Below are positions 46,129 through 57,251 of a stretch of 64,000 nucleotides of DNA, piece after piece. Source of the DNA: Rhodococcus triatomae BKS 15-14 (GTDB lineage Bacteria > Actinomycetota > Actinomycetes > Mycobacteriales > Mycobacteriaceae); assembly GCA_000341795.1 (NCBI GenBank), contig AODO01000066.1:62001-126000 (forward strand), given 5' to 3'. Position numbers and translations under genes: made by a program. How positions within the stretch are numbered: the stretch's first letter is position 1; every line of letters starts with the position of its first letter. The notes beneath the pieces are model-generated. The model did not search any database and had not been told where the DNA came from. It saw nothing but the letters and a program-made list of their open reading frames with translations.

Positions 46129-47376
46129 ATGTCGACGACCGGGATCCTGCGAAGGTGGTGGCGGGCGACCCGTTTCCTGGTCGTCGAAGGGGCGGCCGGA
46201 TTCGTGTCCCTGGCGTTGCTGCCCGTCGGCGTGCTGATGGCCGTGTTCATCGTGATCGGTCCGGGATGGCTGATCGCACCCCGTGCGGTGCAGATGCTGC
46301 GATGGTGGGCGGCGCTGGCGAGGACCCGCACCGGCCGGTTCCTCGGAGGGTCGGTGTCCCAGAGCTATCCGGTGATCCCGGCGGACCCGACGTTCACCGA
46401 TGCGCGGCGGCTGCTGACCGCATCGTCGACCCGGCGGGACGCCTGGTGGGTGCTGCTGCACGCGCTCCTCACACCCATCGCGGGCGTCCTCGCTGTGGGT
46501 CTGCCACTCGCGGTGGTGAATTCGCTGCTCGTCCCGGCCTACTGGTCCACGATGCCGCCCGGCGAACCGGTGACGAACCCGTTCCCGGTGACGTCCTGGT
46601 GGACAGCCGCGGCGATGCCGGTGGTCGGCGCGCTCTATGCGGCGCTGGCACTGTGGCTGGTCCCGGCGATGGCTCACGGCGTGGCGGGGCTCACCCGCAG
46701 GCTCCTGGCGCCCGCCCGCGAAGCGGAGTTGGCGGCGCGGGTGAGCGCGCTGACCGAGAGCCGCGCCGCCGCGCTCGACGCCCACGCCGCCGAGCTGCGG
46801 CGCATCGAGCGTGATCTGCACGACGGGGCCCAGAACCGGCTCGTCGGCGTGGTGATGATGCTCGGGCTCGCCGAGCGTTCCCTGACCACGAACCCCGATC
46901 AGGCGCTGCCGCAGCTGGCGCGGGCGCAGGAGGCCGCCGCGGATGCGCTCGCCGGCCTGCGGACCGTGGTGCACGACATCTATCCGCCGATCCTCGACGA
47001 GCTGGGCCTGGACGGCGCCCTGTCGGCGTTGGCCGGACGGTGCGCGGTGCCGTGCGTGCTCGACGCCGACGGGCTCGCGCGGGTCCCCGCCGCGGTGGAG
47101 TCCGCGGCGTACTTCGTGGTCGCGGAGGCACTGACCAATGTGGTCAAGCACAGCGGCGCGGCACGAGTCGAGGTCACCGTACGCACCGCAGCGGAGGGCG
47201 CCGGACAGATCCTCACGATCGAGGTCGTCGACGACGGCGACGGCGGCGCTCGGGAACGGGACGGCGGTGGACTGGCCGGCATCCGGCGCCGAGCCCGGGC
47301 CTTCGAAGGAACAATGACCCTGGACAGCCCGGTCGGTGGACCGACGACGTTGAGAGTGGAGTTGCCGTGCGGATAG
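46129..47376 (+). CDS. NarL-type sensor histidine kinase
   Basis: A 415-residue membrane kinase. Two pairs of membrane segments (about residues 20-50 and 108-182) precede a HisKA_3 domain with the phosphoacceptor H231 in RIERDLHDGAQNRL. The ATPase domain has AEALTNVVKHSGAARVEV (N box) and VVDDGDGG...GGGLAGIRRRARAF. An in-frame ATG 12 nt upstream (46117) is a possible alternative start. It overlaps the response regulator gene by 10 bp. Divergent from the ABC exporter, which it likely controls. Confidence 0.9.
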   Translation: MSTTGILRRWWRATRFLVVEGAAGFVSLALLPVGVLMAVFIVIGPGWLIAPRAVQMLRWWAALARTRTGRFLGGSVSQSYPVIPADPTFTDARRLLTASSTRRDAWWVLLHALLTPIAGVLAVGLPLAVVNSLLVPAYWSTMPPGEPVTNPFPVTSWWTAAAMPVVGALYAALALWLVPAMAHGVAGLTRRLLAPAREAELAARVSALTESRAAALDAHAAELRRIERDLHDGAQNRLVGVVMMLGLAERSLTTNPDQALPQLARAQEAAADALAGLRTVVHDIYPPILDELGLDGALSALAGRCAVPCVLDADGLARVPAAVESAAYFVVAEALTNVVKHSGAARVEVTVRTAAEGAGQILTIEVVDDGDGGARERDGGGLAGIRRRARAFEGTMTLDSPVGGPTTLRVELPCG

Positions 47377-48005
47377 CGATCGCCGAAGACGATGCGTTGC
47401 TGCGGGAGGGCCTGGCCCTGCTGCTGCGCAGCGAGGGGTTCGACGTCGTTGCGGCGGTGGACAATCCCGGCTCGTTCCTCGAGGTTCTCGACTCGGTGGA
47501 CGCTGCCGTGCTCGACGTCCGGATGCCACCGACGTTCACCAACGAGGGACTGCAGGCGGCGGCGGAGGCTCGGCGTCGCCGGCCGGGATTCCCCGTTCTG
47601 GTGCTCTCGGCCTACGTCGAGGACCGCTACGCCAGCGGACTGCTCGCCGACGGCGCGAACGGTCTCGGGTATCTGCTGAAGGAACGCGTCGGCCGGGTGG
47701 CCGAGTTCACCGACGCCCTGCGCCGGGTCGCCGAGGGCGGGACGGTGATGGATCCCGAGGTCATCTCGCAGCTGATGAGCCGGCGCCGCGCCGACGACCC
47801 GATCCGGTCCCTCACCCCACGCGAGTCCGAGGTTCTGGGTCTGATGGCCGAGGGCCTGGACAACACGTCGATCGCCGCGCGGCTGGTGGTCAGTGACACG
47901 GCGGTGAGCAAGCACATCGGCAACATCTTCGCCAAGCTGGGGCTGTCGGCGTCGGACGCGGGTCACCGGCGGGTCCTCGCGGTGCTCGCCTATCTCCGCG
48001 CGTGA
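47367..48005 (+). CDS. NarL/LuxR-type response regulator
   Basis: A 212-residue regulator. The receiver domain has the acidic pair ED (AEDDA), the phosphorylation site D50 in AAVLDVRMPP and the Lys in LLKERVG. The C-terminal LuxR HTH is LTPRESEVLGLMAEGLDNTSIAARLVVSDTAVSKHIGNIFAKLGL. GTG 47367 overlaps the kinase end by 10 bp. Probable partner of the kinase; targets likely include the divergent ABC operon. Confidence 0.92.
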   Translation: MRIAIAEDDALLREGLALLLRSEGFDVVAAVDNPGSFLEVLDSVDAAVLDVRMPPTFTNEGLQAAAEARRRRPGFPVLVLSAYVEDRYASGLLADGANGLGYLLKERVGRVAEFTDALRRVAEGGTVMDPEVISQLMSRRRADDPIRSLTPRESEVLGLMAEGLDNTSIAARLVVSDTAVSKHIGNIFAKLGLSASDAGHRRVLAVLAYLRA

Positions 48006-48035
48006 CGACCGCCGTGCGCGGTCGGTGGGAGCCGC

Positions 48036-48041
48036 TACCCT
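48036..48041 (+). promoter_or_regulatory. -10 hexamer of a probable leaderless gene
   Basis: TACCCT lies 7 nt before the GTG at 48049, and no ribosome site is present, so transcription probably starts at or next to the start codon. Confidence 0.5.
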
Positions 48042-48048
48042 GGGCCGA

Positions 48049-48795
48049 GTGAGCTCGGAGAAGATGCTGGTCCGCATCGGTGGGCTGCTGCGGCAGGCCG
48101 AGTCGACGGACAACCCACACGAGGCGGAGGCGTTCATGGAGGCCGCGCAGCGCCTCGCCACCGCCACCGCCATCGACCTGGCGGTGGCCCGCGCCCACAC
48201 GTCGTCTCGGGAACGGCGCGCCACCCCGGTACAGCGGGCGATCTCCATCGGCGAACCCGGCCGCAGGGGGCTGCGCACCTACGTGCAGCTGTTCGTCGCG
48301 ATCGCATCCGCCAACGACGTGCAGTGCGACGTCGCGCACAACTCGACGCAGGTGTTCGCGTACGGGTTCGACTCGGACATCGACGCCTGCCAGGCGTTGT
48401 ACTCATCGCTGCTGATGCAGATGGTTCGGGCGTCCGACGCGTACCTGCGGTCCGGTGCGCACAAGCCCGTGGCGGGCGTCACTGCTCGGCTGAACTTCCA
48501 GCTGGCGTTCGCCGCCCGGATCGGGCAACGGCTCGCAGAGACGAAGCGGGACGTCGAAGCCACCGTCGCGGCAGGCGCGGACGATGCGACGGGAACCGCG
48601 CTCGTGTTGCGCGACAAGCAGATCGAGCTCCGCGACTTCTACGCGCAGACGTCCACGGCGCGCGGCACCTGGCGCGGTCCTCAGTCCGGTGTCGCACGCT
48701 CCGACAAGGCGCGGCGTGCCGGCGACCGCGCCGGACGCGACGCCCGCATCGGCCGCTCCACCGAACTCCCGTCCGCCCGGAAGCGGCTGGCGTGA
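48049..48795 (+). CDS. DUF2786 domain protein
   Basis: A 248-residue protein with an N-terminal DUF2786 segment: EKMLVRIGGLLRQAESTDNPHEAEAFMEAAQRLATATAIDLAVA (about residues 4-47). The middle part is conserved-looking (RTYVQLFVAIASANDVQCDVAHNSTQVFAYGF) and the C-terminus is basic. Family role unknown. It probably has a leaderless mRNA (see the -10 at 48036). Its TGA overlaps the GTG of the next gene (GTGA), so the two proteins are likely made together. Confidence 0.85.
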   Translation: MSSEKMLVRIGGLLRQAESTDNPHEAEAFMEAAQRLATATAIDLAVARAHTSSRERRATPVQRAISIGEPGRRGLRTYVQLFVAIASANDVQCDVAHNSTQVFAYGFDSDIDACQALYSSLLMQMVRASDAYLRSGAHKPVAGVTARLNFQLAFAARIGQRLAETKRDVEATVAAGADDATGTALVLRDKQIELRDFYAQTSTARGTWRGPQSGVARSDKARRAGDRAGRDARIGRSTELPSARKRLA

Positions 48796-49304
48796 CGGTC
48801 CGCGACACCCAGCGGTCGCGGGTGTACGAGGCGGAGGCAGTGGTCCGCCGCCTCTTCGACCGCGCCGACCGGGGAACCGGCCGGCAGGTGGAGTTGTACG
48901 GATCGTCGATCACGCTGCCGGTCGAGCGGCGATTCGCCTCGGTCGAGTCCGTGCAGGACTACGCCGACCGTGTCCTCGCGTTGAACTGGGTCCGGGCGCA
49001 GTGGCCGCGGTCCGCCTCACCGATCACCGTCCGTCCGCGTGCCGGGACCGCCGCCGCCCACTACGAACCCGGCACCGCGACCCTCGCCGTCCCGACTTCG
49101 GGCAGCGGCACTCGGTGGGCGCTGCGGGAGCTGGTGATCCTCCACGAGCTCGCGCACCACCTCGAGCCGGACGGCTCCGACGAGGCTCCGCACGGACCGC
49201 CGTTCGTGGACCGCTATCTCACCCTGGTCGACGGGGTCGTCGGCGCCGAGGCGGCGCTCCTGCTGCGTGCCACCCTCGTCGAGGGTGGCGTCCGGCTCGG
49301 CTGA
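48792..49304 (+). CDS. HELAH-motif metallohydrolase, TIGR04338 type
   Basis: A 170-residue putative zinc protein. The motif HELAHHL puts ligands at H118, E119 and H122, and HGPPFVD gives a third His at 134, a spacing that recalls SprT/WLM-type proteases. A GTGA overlap couples it to the DUF2786 gene. The pair is recurrent in mycolic-acid bacteria as far as I recall; the substrate and function are unknown. Confidence 0.85.
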   Translation: MTVRDTQRSRVYEAEAVVRRLFDRADRGTGRQVELYGSSITLPVERRFASVESVQDYADRVLALNWVRAQWPRSASPITVRPRAGTAAAHYEPGTATLAVPTSGSGTRWALRELVILHELAHHLEPDGSDEAPHGPPFVDRYLTLVDGVVGAEAALLLRATLVEGGVRLG

Positions 49305-49306
49305 GA

Positions 49307-49630
49307 TCAGCCTCCGAAGGGGCCGTTCTCGGGCAGACGCAGATCCGACTTCTCGAGCTCCTCGATGTTCACGTCCTTGAACGTGATGACTCGGACGTGC
49401 TTGACGAAACGCGCGGGCCGGTACATGTCCCACACCCAGGCGTCGGCCATCCGAACCTCGAAGTAGATCTCGCCGTCGGCGTTGTGCGGGACCAGTTCGA
49501 CGGAGTTCGCGAGGTAGAAGCGGCGCTCGGTCTCGACGACGTAAGCGAACTGGCCGACGATGTCCTTGTACTCACGGTAGAGCGACAGCTCCATCTCCGT
49601 TTCGTACTTCTCGAGATCTTCGGCACTCAT
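49307..49630 (-). CDS. DUF2469 family protein
   Basis: A 107-residue highly conserved actinobacterial protein (SAEDLEKYETEMELSLYREYKDIVGQF ... YFEVRMADAWVWDMYRPARFVKHVRVITFKDVNIEEL). It lies next to rnhB and lepB, as Rv2901c does. Function unknown. It is convergent with the metallohydrolase with a 2-bp gap. Confidence 0.93.
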   Translation of the reverse strand: MSAEDLEKYETEMELSLYREYKDIVGQFAYVVETERRFYLANSVELVPHNADGEIYFEVRMADAWVWDMYRPARFVKHVRVITFKDVNIEELEKSDLRLPENGPFGG

Positions 49631-49694
49631 CGGTGTGGTCGTCCTCCTGCATATCGCCTGGCCGTACAACCCGGGGCCGGGTGTCGACGTCCCA

Positions 49695-50387
49695 TCATCC
49701 CGCACCGACCGCCGCGGTGTACATCGCACCCGCCACACCATCCGCCGCGGCCCGCACGTTCGCGTACGACATGCGGTGCTCGCGACTCGGCCCCAACAGC
49801 GCCATCGCCTGCGTGTGCGCGGCGGTGCTGTAGCCCTTGTGCCCCGCGAAGCCGTATCCGGGGATCTCCCCGTCCATCGCGACCATCGTGCGATCCCTGG
49901 AGACCTTCGCAAGGACGCTCGCGGCGGCGATACAGGCCGCCGACGCGTCGCCGCCGATCACCGGGAGCGACGGCGCCGCGAGTCCGGGGACCCGGAAACC
50001 ATCCGTCAGGACATAGCCCGGTGGCCTGTCCAGACCGGCGACGGCCCGCCGCATCCCCTCGATGTTCGCGACGTGCACTCCGAGCCGGTCGACCTCGGCG
50101 GCCGGGATCTCGATGATGCACCAGGCCACGGCGAGCCGCTGGATCACCGGGAACAGTTCCTCCCGGGTCCGTTCGGTCAGCTTCTTCGAGTCGTCCAGAC
50201 CCTCCAGGGCCCGATGCGGCTTCGGGCCGAGCACGCACGCAGCGACCACCAGTGGGCCGGCGCACGCACCGCGGCCGGCCTCGTCGACTCCGGCCACGGG
50301 ACCGAGGCCTGTCCGGATCAGCGCGGACTCCATGGTCCGCAGACCCGAGGCCCTGCGGATCACGGTGCGCGGCGGCCACTTGATCAC
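49695..50387 (-). CDS. rnhB: ribonuclease HII
   Basis: A 230-residue RNase HII that removes ribonucleotides from DNA. The catalytic acids are in [14 protein letters not shown] (D, E), then LTDGF and a late Asp; the typical [14 protein letters not shown] is present. Start GTG 50387. Downstream of lepB with a 47-bp gap, probably in one transcript (lepB-rnhB-DUF2469). Confidence 0.94.
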   Translation of the reverse strand: MIKWPPRTVIRRASGLRTMESALIRTGLGPVAGVDEAGRGACAGPLVVAACVLGPKPHRALEGLDDSKKLTERTREELFPVIQRLAVAWCIIEIPAAEVDRLGVHVANIEGMRRAVAGLDRPPGYVLTDGFRVPGLAAPSLPVIGGDASAACIAAASVLAKVSRDRTMVAMDGEIPGYGFAGHKGYSTAAHTQAMALLGPSREHRMSYANVRAAADGVAGAMYTAAVGAG

Positions 50388-50434
50388 GTCGGTTGATCCA
50401 CTTCGACTACTTCACTTCGCTCGGGTCCGGGCCG

Positions 50435-51220
50435 TCAGCTCGTCTGCGGGTTGGGCGAGTCGATCGTGCCCCACCGCGACGGCGGCAGCACGATGAGGAC
50501 GGCCTTGCCGATCACATTGTCCACCGGCACGGTGCCACCGAGTTCGTCGCCGACGTGATAGCGCGAATCCGCCGAGTTGCTGCGGTTGTCACCCATCACC
50601 CACAGGTTGCCCTCGGGGACGGTGTAGGGGCCGAAGCACCGGCCCGACCGGACCGGCGTGTCACATGCCTGGGTGCCCGGGACGAAGGGGAAGTCCGTCA
50701 CCACGTACGGCTCGTCGAGGGGCTTCCCGTCGACGAGAACCCGGCCCTGGTCGTCACAGCACTCGACCGTCTGACCGCCGGTCGCGATCACGCGCTTGAC
50801 GAGATCGTTCTCGTCCGGCGGGACGAGGCCGACCAGGGAGCCGACTTCCTGGATGCCACGGATCACCACGTTCGAGGACCGGGTCGACACGAACTCGCTG
50901 TTCCACGAATCGGGTCCCTTGAAGACCACCACGTCACCCGGCTCCGGATCACCGAAGCGATAGCCGATCTTCTCCACCAGGATCCGATCGCCGGTGCAGC
51001 CCGGGCACCCGTGCAGGGTCGGTTCCATCGACTCCGAGGGGATCAGGTACACCCGCGCGATGAACGTCTGCAGCACGAAGCTGAGCAGCAACGCCACCAC
51101 GATGAGAATGGGGAGCTCACGCCAGAAGGAGCGGGACTTCTTCTTCGGCCGCACCGACACACTGTCGGGGCCGTTCGCGCCGTTGTCCGGCACCGTCGAT
51201 TCCTGCGGGGTATCTGCCAC
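50435..51220 (-). CDS. lepB: signal peptidase I
   Basis: A 261-residue membrane peptidase that cleaves Sec and Tat signal peptides. The cytoplasmic tail is Lys-rich, then one membrane helix (LPILIVVALLLSFVLQTFI). The catalytic Ser64 is in IPSESMEPTL and Lys142 in NDLVKRVIATGG; the box GDNRSNSADSR is near the C-terminus. Cys pairs (CPGCTGD; ECC) suggest disulfides. GTG start at 51220. A strong hairpin 100 bp upstream isolates it from rplS. Confidence 0.95.
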   Translation of the reverse strand: MADTPQESTVPDNGANGPDSVSVRPKKKSRSFWRELPILIVVALLLSFVLQTFIARVYLIPSESMEPTLHGCPGCTGDRILVEKIGYRFGDPEPGDVVVFKGPDSWNSEFVSTRSSNVVIRGIQEVGSLVGLVPPDENDLVKRVIATGGQTVECCDDQGRVLVDGKPLDEPYVVTDFPFVPGTQACDTPVRSGRCFGPYTVPEGNLWVMGDNRSNSADSRYHVGDELGGTVPVDNVIGKAVLIVLPPSRWGTIDSPNPQTS

Positions 51221-51323
51221 CGAAACAGGTTAGCGTCTCGCCGCTCCGGCCCTCGTGGCGTTGGCGTTCGCGAACGTGGCGCGGGGTGTCACCGGGTGCG
51301 CCGGCGCCCGTCTCCTCCGGAAA

Positions 51324-51365
51324 CGGATCAGCCCGGCCCGGAAGAATCCGGGCCGGGCTGATCCG
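51324..51365. terminator. strong hairpin terminator downstream of rplS
   Basis: A perfect 19-bp stem (51324-51342 with 51347-51365) with an AGAA loop, 60 bp past the rplS stop. Confidence 0.85.
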
Positions 51366-51425
51366 ACGTGCATGACGCTCAGGCACACGCGAGCCGAGGG
51401 CTCGGTGCCGATCCGAGCCGAAAGC

Positions 51426-51767
51426 TCAGCGCTTTTCCTTGATCTTCGCGGCCTTGCCACGCAGGTCGCGCAGGTAGTACAGCTTGGCGCGACGGACGTC
51501 GCCGCGGGTCAGCACCTCGATCTGGGCGATGTTGGGGCTGTGCACCGGGAAGGTGCGCTCGACGCCGACACCGAAGGAGATCTTGCGGACGGTGAAGGTC
51601 TCGCGGATGCCGCCGCCCTGACGCCGGATCACGACGCCCTTGAAGACCTGCACGCGCTCCTTCGAGCCCTCGATGACCTTGACGTGCACGTTCAGGGTGT
51701 CACCGGGACGGAAGTCCGGGATGTCGTTGCGGAGCGACTGGGCGTCCAGGAAGTCCAGTGTGTTCAT
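51426..51767 (-). CDS. rplS: 50S ribosomal protein L19
   Basis: A 113-residue L19: [33 protein letters not shown] and the C-terminal [26 protein letters not shown] 51767 is the conserved start, with AAGGA upstream. Transcribed alone to judge from the strong terminator; a 150-bp leader region precedes it. Confidence 0.97.
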   Translation of the reverse strand: MNTLDFLDAQSLRNDIPDFRPGDTLNVHVKVIEGSKERVQVFKGVVIRRQGGGIRETFTVRKISFGVGVERTFPVHSPNIAQIEVLTRGDVRRAKLYYLRDLRGKAAKIKEKR

Positions 51768-51920
51768 TGATTCATCCTTGCGTTTCTTCGCATGAGCAGA
51801 GGACCCGAGCGGCACCGTTCTCACAGCGCTCGGCTGGTTCGTACTCCGATTAAGGGGTGCGCCTGTGCAGGCAACCCCCCGATTGTGCCAGATCGCGCCC
51901 GCGACCGGAAATCGGTCGGG

Positions 51921-52754
51921 TCACCCGTGTGACACCGGCGCGGGAGCGGGCCGCACGGTGCGCTCGAGCTCGGCTTCGGTGGCCGTCACCGCGTGCTCGA
52001 CGCTCGGCTTGCCGGCCACGAGATCCTGGACGTAGATCTTCGCCCTGATCAGCGGCCTTCGGTAGCGCTTCTCGCGAGCCAGCGCACGGGCCATCTTCTT
52101 CGGCTTTTCCTGGTACCGCCACCGTGCCCACGGCGCCCCGGGCCTGCTCAGCCGGATCGCGCCCACCAACAGCATCGGCGCGACGAACAGGCCGAAGAGC
52201 GCCGTCCAGATCTTCCCCTTCGCGATCACCACGGCGGCGATCGCGAGGCTGATCAGCGCCGACACGACCAGTGCCAGGCGCACCCACGGATTCGGGTTGT
52301 CCCGGAAATCGGACGGGCTGATGATCGCGTCCGGTCGCGCCCCGAGCAGCAGGAGTCCCGTGACGGCCACCGCCGCGAACACCGCGTCGACGGAGGCCCT
52401 CCCCTGCTCCGACCAGTAGACGTCCTTGAGGTAGAAGATCAGTGCGAACTCGTCGAGGACCAGGGCCATCCCGACCCCGAAGCACGCGGCGAGCGCCGCG
52501 CCCGACGTACTGGTCCCGTCCTCGTAGGTTGCGATCAGCGCGACCCCCGAGACCACCATCGCGACCACACCGAACACGACGTGATGGACGTGCTGCCCGC
52601 CCGGGGTCACGTTGCCCGGCCACCATCGCACCTGCGCCCGGATCATCCGCACGCTGAACCGGATGAAGACGAATCCACCGATGAACCCGAGCAGGAAGAA
52701 GAGCAACGGCAGGCGTCCGGTCTCGACTATCTCGTGCTCGAACCAGCGGCTCAT
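51921..52754 (-). CDS. integral membrane protein, function unknown
   Basis: A 277-residue protein with about six or seven membrane segments in residues 13-205, including PGGQHVHHVVFGVVAMVVSGVALI with clustered His (possible metal site), and a basic cytoplasmic tail of about 70 residues. The ATG shares one base with the stop of the upstream gene (TGATG), so it is translationally coupled to the formylglycine-generating enzyme. I do not recognise the family. A role in presenting or exporting a sulfatase substrate is only a guess. Confidence 0.8.
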   Translation of the reverse strand: MSRWFEHEIVETGRLPLLFFLLGFIGGFVFIRFSVRMIRAQVRWWPGNVTPGGQHVHHVVFGVVAMVVSGVALIATYEDGTSTSGAALAACFGVGMALVLDEFALIFYLKDVYWSEQGRASVDAVFAAVAVTGLLLLGARPDAIISPSDFRDNPNPWVRLALVVSALISLAIAAVVIAKGKIWTALFGLFVAPMLLVGAIRLSRPGAPWARWRYQEKPKKMARALAREKRYRRPLIRAKIYVQDLVAGKPSVEHAVTATEAELERTVRPAPAPVSHG

Positions 52755-53698
52755 CAGTCCGTCCTCGGCTCCGGGGAGATGCAGCGGAATCCGATGTGAC
52801 AGGTCGAGGTCTCCTCGGTGTCACCCTGTCGGGCCGCGGGCCGGTACCGCAGGCAGTAGTTCGGCGCGCACAGGTGCGAGCCGCCCTTGATCACCCTCCT
52901 CGGATACGTCTCGCCGTCCCGACGGACTGCCGCCTCGACGCGGGGGTTGCGGGGTATGCAGCAGGGACTCGCGGGAGCCACGTTGCGGCCGGACGCGCCG
53001 TGGTCGGCGGTGTGGTGGTCCGTCGTCCACTGCCACACGTTGCCCGCCATGTCGACGAGTCCGTAGCCGTTCGGCCGGAACGACCCGACCGGGGACGTGC
53101 CCGGGAACCCGTCCTCCACGAGGTTCTGCCACGGGAAGCTGCCCTGCCAGGTGTTGGCCTGGTGCCGGCCACCCGGAGCGAACTCGTCGCCCCACACGTA
53201 GATGGCGCGGTCGAGTCCGCCCCGGGCGGCGAACTCCCACTGGGCCTCGGTCGGCAGCTCCTTGCCCGCCCAACGGGCATAGGCCAGCGCATCGGAATAG
53301 GCGACATGGGTGACCGGATGCCGTTCGCGTCCACCGGCATTGCTGTCCGGCCCCTCCGGGTGCCGCCAGTCCGCGCCCGGTACCCACGACCACCACTGCC
53401 GATAGTCGTCGAGCGACACCGGTCCCGACGGTGGAGTGAACACCAGCGAGCCGGGCACCAGGTCCGCGGGATCGGCGTCGGGATAGTCGGCGGGGTCGGG
53501 CGCGGTCTCGGCGACGGTGACGTGCCCGGTGTCCTTCACGAACCTCCGGAACTCCGCCACCGTCACCGGATGGGTGTCCATCCAGAAGCCGTCGACGTGT
53601 ACCTGGTGCACCGGACGTTCCTCGGGGTAGAAATCCTCCGAGCCCATCCAGAAGGTGCCACCAGGGATCCACGACATGTTCTTCGGAGCCACTGCCAC
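52754..53698 (-). CDS. formylglycine-generating enzyme (sulfatase-modifying factor)
   Basis: A 314-residue copper oxidase that converts Cys in a sulfatase CxPxR motif to formylglycine. The sequence is that of true FGEs: WIPGGTFWMGS at the start, WEFAARGG, NGYGLVDMAGNVWQWTTD, and the active site GGSHLCAPNYCLRYRPAAR with both Cys (277 and 282). GTG start at 53698. No sulfatase gene is in the window. It is coupled (TGATG) to a membrane protein gene. It lies 65 bp downstream of tex. Confidence 0.93.
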   Translation of the reverse strand: MAVAPKNMSWIPGGTFWMGSEDFYPEERPVHQVHVDGFWMDTHPVTVAEFRRFVKDTGHVTVAETAPDPADYPDADPADLVPGSLVFTPPSGPVSLDDYRQWWSWVPGADWRHPEGPDSNAGGRERHPVTHVAYSDALAYARWAGKELPTEAQWEFAARGGLDRAIYVWGDEFAPGGRHQANTWQGSFPWQNLVEDGFPGTSPVGSFRPNGYGLVDMAGNVWQWTTDHHTADHGASGRNVAPASPCCIPRNPRVEAAVRRDGETYPRRVIKGGSHLCAPNYCLRYRPAARQGDTEETSTCHIGFRCISPEPRTD

Positions 53699-53763
53699 CG
53701 GCCCAGCATCCCACGCGCGGCACCGCCTTTCGCGCGGTGACCGTCACCGAGTGGCGGTACCGG

Positions 53764-56100
<2,337 letters not shown>

Positions 56101-56159
56101 GGCGATCGACCCTACAGCTAGGATTTTCGGTAGGAGTGCACGGACACGAGGGCGGCAGG

Positions 56160-57245
56160 GTGAACAGGCGTCGGTACGTTGCGGCGTTGGCCGTCGCGGT
56201 CGGAACGGCGATCGCCGGTTCCGGTTGTGCCCTGCCGACGGGCGGCACGGACCCCGACATCGGGTACCCCACGGAGCAATGGGCGGACATCCCGGCTGGA
56301 CGCGCGGTGCCGCCGATCCCGGCCTCCGGAGGTGCCTCCGACGAGGCGGCGCCGGGCACCGGCGGCTGGACTCCCGCGGCGACGACATCCGGTCCGCTCC
56401 CCGCGGACCTCGCCGACAGGGTGACGGCTGCGCGTGCGGCGGCAGCCGCACGCGGCGCCGACGTCGCCGTGTCCCTGCTGGACCGCACCACCGGCGACCG
56501 CATCGTCGCCGACGGCGGCGTACTCGTCGAAACCGCTTCCGTGGCAAAGGTCTTCATCGCCGACGCGGTGCTCCACGAGTCCTCGGCGCCGTCCGCGCCC
56601 GATCTCGAACTGGTCACCCGGATGCTGGAACGGTCCGACGACGACGCAGCATCGGCCTTGTGGTTCGAGTACGGCGGTTCCGCGATCGTCGACGCGGTCG
56701 TCGCCCGGTACGGGCTGCATGCGACCACCGCACCGTGGGACGACAACTGGTGGAACACCACGACGACACCCGACGACCTCGTCGACTACTACGCCGGGCT
56801 GCTGAGCGGCGCCGGCGGGCTGAGCGGTGGCGCGGCCACGGAAATCCTCGCGCATCTGCGTGCCGCCACCCCCACCGCAGCCGACGGATACGACCAGTGG
56901 TTCGGAATCCCGGACGCCCTCGACTTCGAGGTCGGCGACGTCGCGTTCAAACAGGGCTGGATGTGCTGTGTCGCGGGGCGCTGGGTACACCTGTCGACGG
57001 CGGTGGTCGGTCCCGATTCGCGGTACGTGCTGGTGGTGGTGTCCCACGAGACGGTGACCTACGAGTCGGCGACCCGAGCGACGACGGTCGCGGATCTCGG
57101 GGCCGGGAGTGACGACGCCGGCTGGAATTCGATCCTTCCCGACACATCACTCGACACGGCCGTCGACGACGCGAGCGCCGCGCACGCACGCGAGACGCTC
57201 ACCGAAGTCGTGCGAATCATGTTCCCGGAGGGGCGAATCGGGTGA
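56160..57245 (+). CDS. LppW-like lipoprotein with beta-lactamase-like fold
   Basis: A 361-residue lipoprotein. The lipobox IAGSGC gives Cys23. The mature domain (about residues 85-360) has the class A-like SxxK motif S127-V-A-K130 in VETASVAKVF and a later KQGWMCCVAGRW, where beta-lactamases have KTG; it is therefore unlikely to be an active beta-lactamase of the normal type. It occupies the place of Rv2905 (lppW), between rplS and trmD. GTG 56160 is chosen from the signal peptide. Confidence 0.85.
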   Translation: MNRRRYVAALAVAVGTAIAGSGCALPTGGTDPDIGYPTEQWADIPAGRAVPPIPASGGASDEAAPGTGGWTPAATTSGPLPADLADRVTAARAAAAARGADVAVSLLDRTTGDRIVADGGVLVETASVAKVFIADAVLHESSAPSAPDLELVTRMLERSDDDAASALWFEYGGSAIVDAVVARYGLHATTAPWDDNWWNTTTTPDDLVDYYAGLLSGAGGLSGGAATEILAHLRAATPTAADGYDQWFGIPDALDFEVGDVAFKQGWMCCVAGRWVHLSTAVVGPDSRYVLVVVSHETVTYESATRATTVADLGAGSDDAGWNSILPDTSLDTAVDDASAAHARETLTEVVRIMFPEGRIG

Positions 57246-57251
57246 GGACCG

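Noticed and set aside
45253-47529. A 758-codon minus-strand frame extending the ABC ATPase
   Set aside because: Beyond 46017 it is antisense to the sensor kinase gene. The ATPase has a good start at 46017 with GGGAG upstream.
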